The notes under the pieces: generated by a model
Databases searched by the model: none
Told to the model about the DNA's origin: nothing
What the model saw: the letters and a program-made list of their open reading frames with translations, nothing else
Assembly (NCBI RefSeq): GCF_003121705.1
Contig: NZ_PYHR01000002.1
Span: 372,001-436,000, forward strand
Direction of reading: 5' to 3'
DNA from: Serinibacter arcticus
GTDB lineage: Bacteria > Actinomycetota > Actinomycetes > Actinomycetales > Beutenbergiaceae
DNA length: 64,000 nt
Program-made: the position numbers and the translations under genes
In this document: positions 62,397 through 64,000 of the stretch, piece after piece
Layout of the letters: every line of letters starts with the position of its first letter
Numbering within the stretch: the stretch's first letter is position 1

Positions 62397-62835
62397 TGCG
62401 CGGTCGCGATGAGCGTCGCCAGGGTCCCGTGCTGCAGCTCGACGAGAAGGGTCCGACCGTTGACCGAGTAGTAGCGGTCGTCCCCTCGGAGTCCCACGGC
62501 TTGCCGAGGACCTCGGCGAGCTCGGCCTCGGTCGCCCGCGGGGACAGCCCCACGACCAGCGCGTCGGGGCGCGGGTAGAGGACACGGTCCTCGAACGGCT
62601 GGGTCCGCAGCATGAGCGAGCGCACGCGGCCCTCGACGTACGTCAGCAGCAACCCGGAGTCGTCGTAGACCTCGCCGTTGCCGTCGTCGGAGACCCGGAC
62701 GGACGAGCCGAGCAGGGGACGGACGGACGCCATCTCCGGGGAGTCGGCCCGCGTGCCGATGATGGTGAGCAGCTGCGCCAGCTCGCCGTCGATCTGCGGG
62801 TCACGGGAGAGCTTGCCGAGGAGCCAGGTGAGCAC
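62393..62835 (-). CDS. Small hypothetical protein (frameshift as sequenced)
   Basis: 147 aa after adding one base at the run 62483-62486. N-terminus MLTWLLGKLSRDPQIDGELAQLL, middle SVRPLLGSSVRVSDDGNGEVY and PRPDALVVGLSPRATEAELAEVLG, corrected end DDRYYSVNGRTLLVELQHG. The restored stop overlaps the DUF4261 start exactly, which supports the correction. Family not recognised; probably a functional partner of the DUF4261 protein. Confidence 0.7.
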
Positions 62836-62957
62836 GGGGGATCCGATCTGTGAGGGGGTGCCTCCGACGCTAGGCGCAGCCCGTCCTCGGTGCCATGGGG
62901 AGCACTCCCCATCCGTTCAGATCCGTACGACCCGTCGGACGGCCCCCGGCCCACCCG

Positions 62958-64000
62958 CTAGCGCAGACCGACGCGCTCCGTGAACGGTCCGGCGAACACG
63001 CCGGTCGGGTCGGCCTCGCGCACCAGGGCGACGGCGTCGTCCCAGCGGGGGTAGCGGTGGGCGACCTCCGTCGTCGCGAACACCTTGCCCCAGTGCGGCC
63101 GGTAGGAGAACGGCTCGAGCGCGGCCTCGATCGCCGGGAGGACCGCACGGACCGCCTGCTCGTCCTGCACCCAGGTCGTGTGGATCCCGACGGTCGGACG
63201 CTCGTACGCGCTGGAGAGCCAGAGGTCGTCGGCCGCCATCGAGCGCAGCTCGGAGACCAGGACGAGGTGCTGGTTCGCCTCGAGGATCGGGCGGACGGCG
63301 GCGACGGCCTGCGGAGCCAGCTCGCGCGGGACGAGGTGCTCGCTCTGGAGCTCGCCCCCGGCCGACGGCGTGAACTCGAGCCGGAAGTGGGGCAGCCGGG
63401 CGAACCACGGTCCGGGCTCGCCGAGCTGCGGCGTGCACGCGGCGCCGTCCACCCCGGGGATCGGGTGACGGATGCCGTCGGCGGGCGTGCCGCCCAGGCC
63501 GGAGAGGTCGAGCGCGGGGGCGACGTCGGTGCGGTGCTTGCGCCAGATCGAGCACCGCCCGTCCCAGCGGGTGAAGACGCTGACGCTCGTGGCGCTGGCG
63601 TGGACGGCGGCGAGGCTCTCGAGGACGGCGGTGAGGTCGGCGTCGTCGATCACCGTCTGCGCGACGTCGTAGGTCGGTTCGACCGCGAGCGTCACCTGCG
63701 TCACGATGCCGAGCGCCCCGAGGCTCACCACGGAGCCGGCGAAGACCTCGTCGCCGCGCTCGAGGCGGCGCACGGTGCCGTCGGCCCCGAGGATCTCGAG
63801 CGCGACGACGGTGCCCGCGAGCGTGGTGACGGCGTCGCCCGAGCCGTGGGTCGCCGTCGTGACGGCACCGACGACGCTGATGTGGGGAAGCGACGCGAGG
63901 GCGCCCAGCGCCCAGCCGCGGTCGTGCAGCCAGGGACCCAGCACGCCGTACGTGGTCCCGGCGGAGACGGTCACCGTCCCGGTCTCGGCGTCGAGCACGG
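62958..64000 (-). CDS. FAD-binding alditol/xylitol oxidase-like protein (5' end outside window)
   Basis: The C-terminal 347 residues of a VAO-type flavoprotein. The FAD-binding part shows VSAGTTYGVLGPWLHDRGWALG and the SVVGAVTTATHGSGD loop. The ALO-type substrate domain follows, with the family end HWGKVF...HRYPRWDDAVALVREADPTGVFAGPF. Closest to AldO/xylitol oxidase and L-gulonolactone oxidase families, which oxidise sugar alcohols or lactones and make peroxide. The first part, including a possible covalent-FAD His, is missing past base 64000. Confidence 0.85.
   Translation of the reverse strand, partial: VLDAETGTVTVSAGTTYGVLGPWLHDRGWALGALASLPHISVVGAVTTATHGSGDAVTTLAGTVVALEILGADGTVRRLERGDEVFAGSVVSLGALGIVTQVTLAVEPTYDVAQTVIDDADLTAVLESLAAVHASATSVSVFTRWDGRCSIWRKHRTDVAPALDLSGLGGTPADGIRHPIPGVDGAACTPQLGEPGPWFARLPHFRLEFTPSAGGELQSEHLVPRELAPQAVAAVRPILEANQHLVLVSELRSMAADDLWLSSAYERPTVGIHTTWVQDEQAVRAVLPAIEAALEPFSYRPHWGKVFATTEVAHRYPRWDDAVALVREADPTGVFAGPFTERVGLR

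Overview
The window is high-GC (roughly 70-75%) chromosomal DNA from an actinomycete, probably of the Micrococcales (Cellulomonas/Georgenia-like). The order-level guess is an inference. It rests on GTG starts, actinobacterial marker genes (rbpA, whiA, opcA, a DUF222/HNH gene) and the gene orders rapZ-yvcK-whiA-gap-pgk-tpiA-secG, tkt-tal-zwf-opcA and xerD-parA-scpA-scpB-rluB-tyrA-cmk-plsC-der. Most of it is conserved housekeeping sequence. The accessory part is mainly 47-64 kb.

Layout. 1-3.0 kb: efeUOB iron-uptake operon (minus strand, efeB cut by the window edge) behind an IdeR/DtxR-type box. 3.1-12.9 kb: a PucR-family regulator divergent from what looks like a complete putrescine-to-succinate operon (gabT, gabD, aminobutyraldehyde dehydrogenase, putrescine oxidase, UspA protein, APC permease). 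12.9-23.5 kb: pcp, coaE, osmC, uvrB, terC under a candidate manganese riboswitch, a YCII protein, uvrA under a candidate SOS box, and uvrC. 23.5-30.6 kb: rapZ-yvcK-whiA, the glycolytic gap-pgk-tpiA genes, secG and rbpA. 30.7-36.6 kb: the pentose-phosphate operon tkt-tal-zwf-opcA on the minus strand, with a palindromic operator candidate at its promoter. 36.8-47.0 kb: ctaB-xerD, a second terC, then parA-scpA-scpB-rluB-tyrA-cmk-plsC-der, mostly translationally coupled. 47.0-54.8 kb: an unassigned membrane protein, an eRF1-like (baeRF) protein, a class I flavin disulfide reductase, a luciferase-like monooxygenase, a DUF222/HNH gene with tandem repeats, and tRNA-Pro(GGG). 55-64 kb: an LPXTG surface protein with three DUF5979 repeats, a lipoprotein, a membrane-anchored HEXXH protein, a DHFR/RibD-like reductase, a glutamine amidotransferase-like protein, a DUF4261 gene pair and a partial alditol-oxidase-like flavoprotein.

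The most striking window-wide observation is technical. Nine genes (gabD, coaE, xerD, the disulfide reductase, the luciferase-like gene, the HNH gene, the LPXTG protein, the HEXXH protein and a small hypothetical) each need exactly one extra base, always near a G/C run, to restore a full family-like frame. Because essential coaE is among them, systematic sequencing under-calls are more likely than gene decay. I give these genes as full-length CDS with the break noted.

I found no CRISPR array, no transposase or integrase, and no clearly new defence or biosynthetic system. The best candidates for new biology are the HEXXH proline-linker protein, the membrane protein after der, the hypervariable DUF222/HNH gene and the regulatory palindromes.
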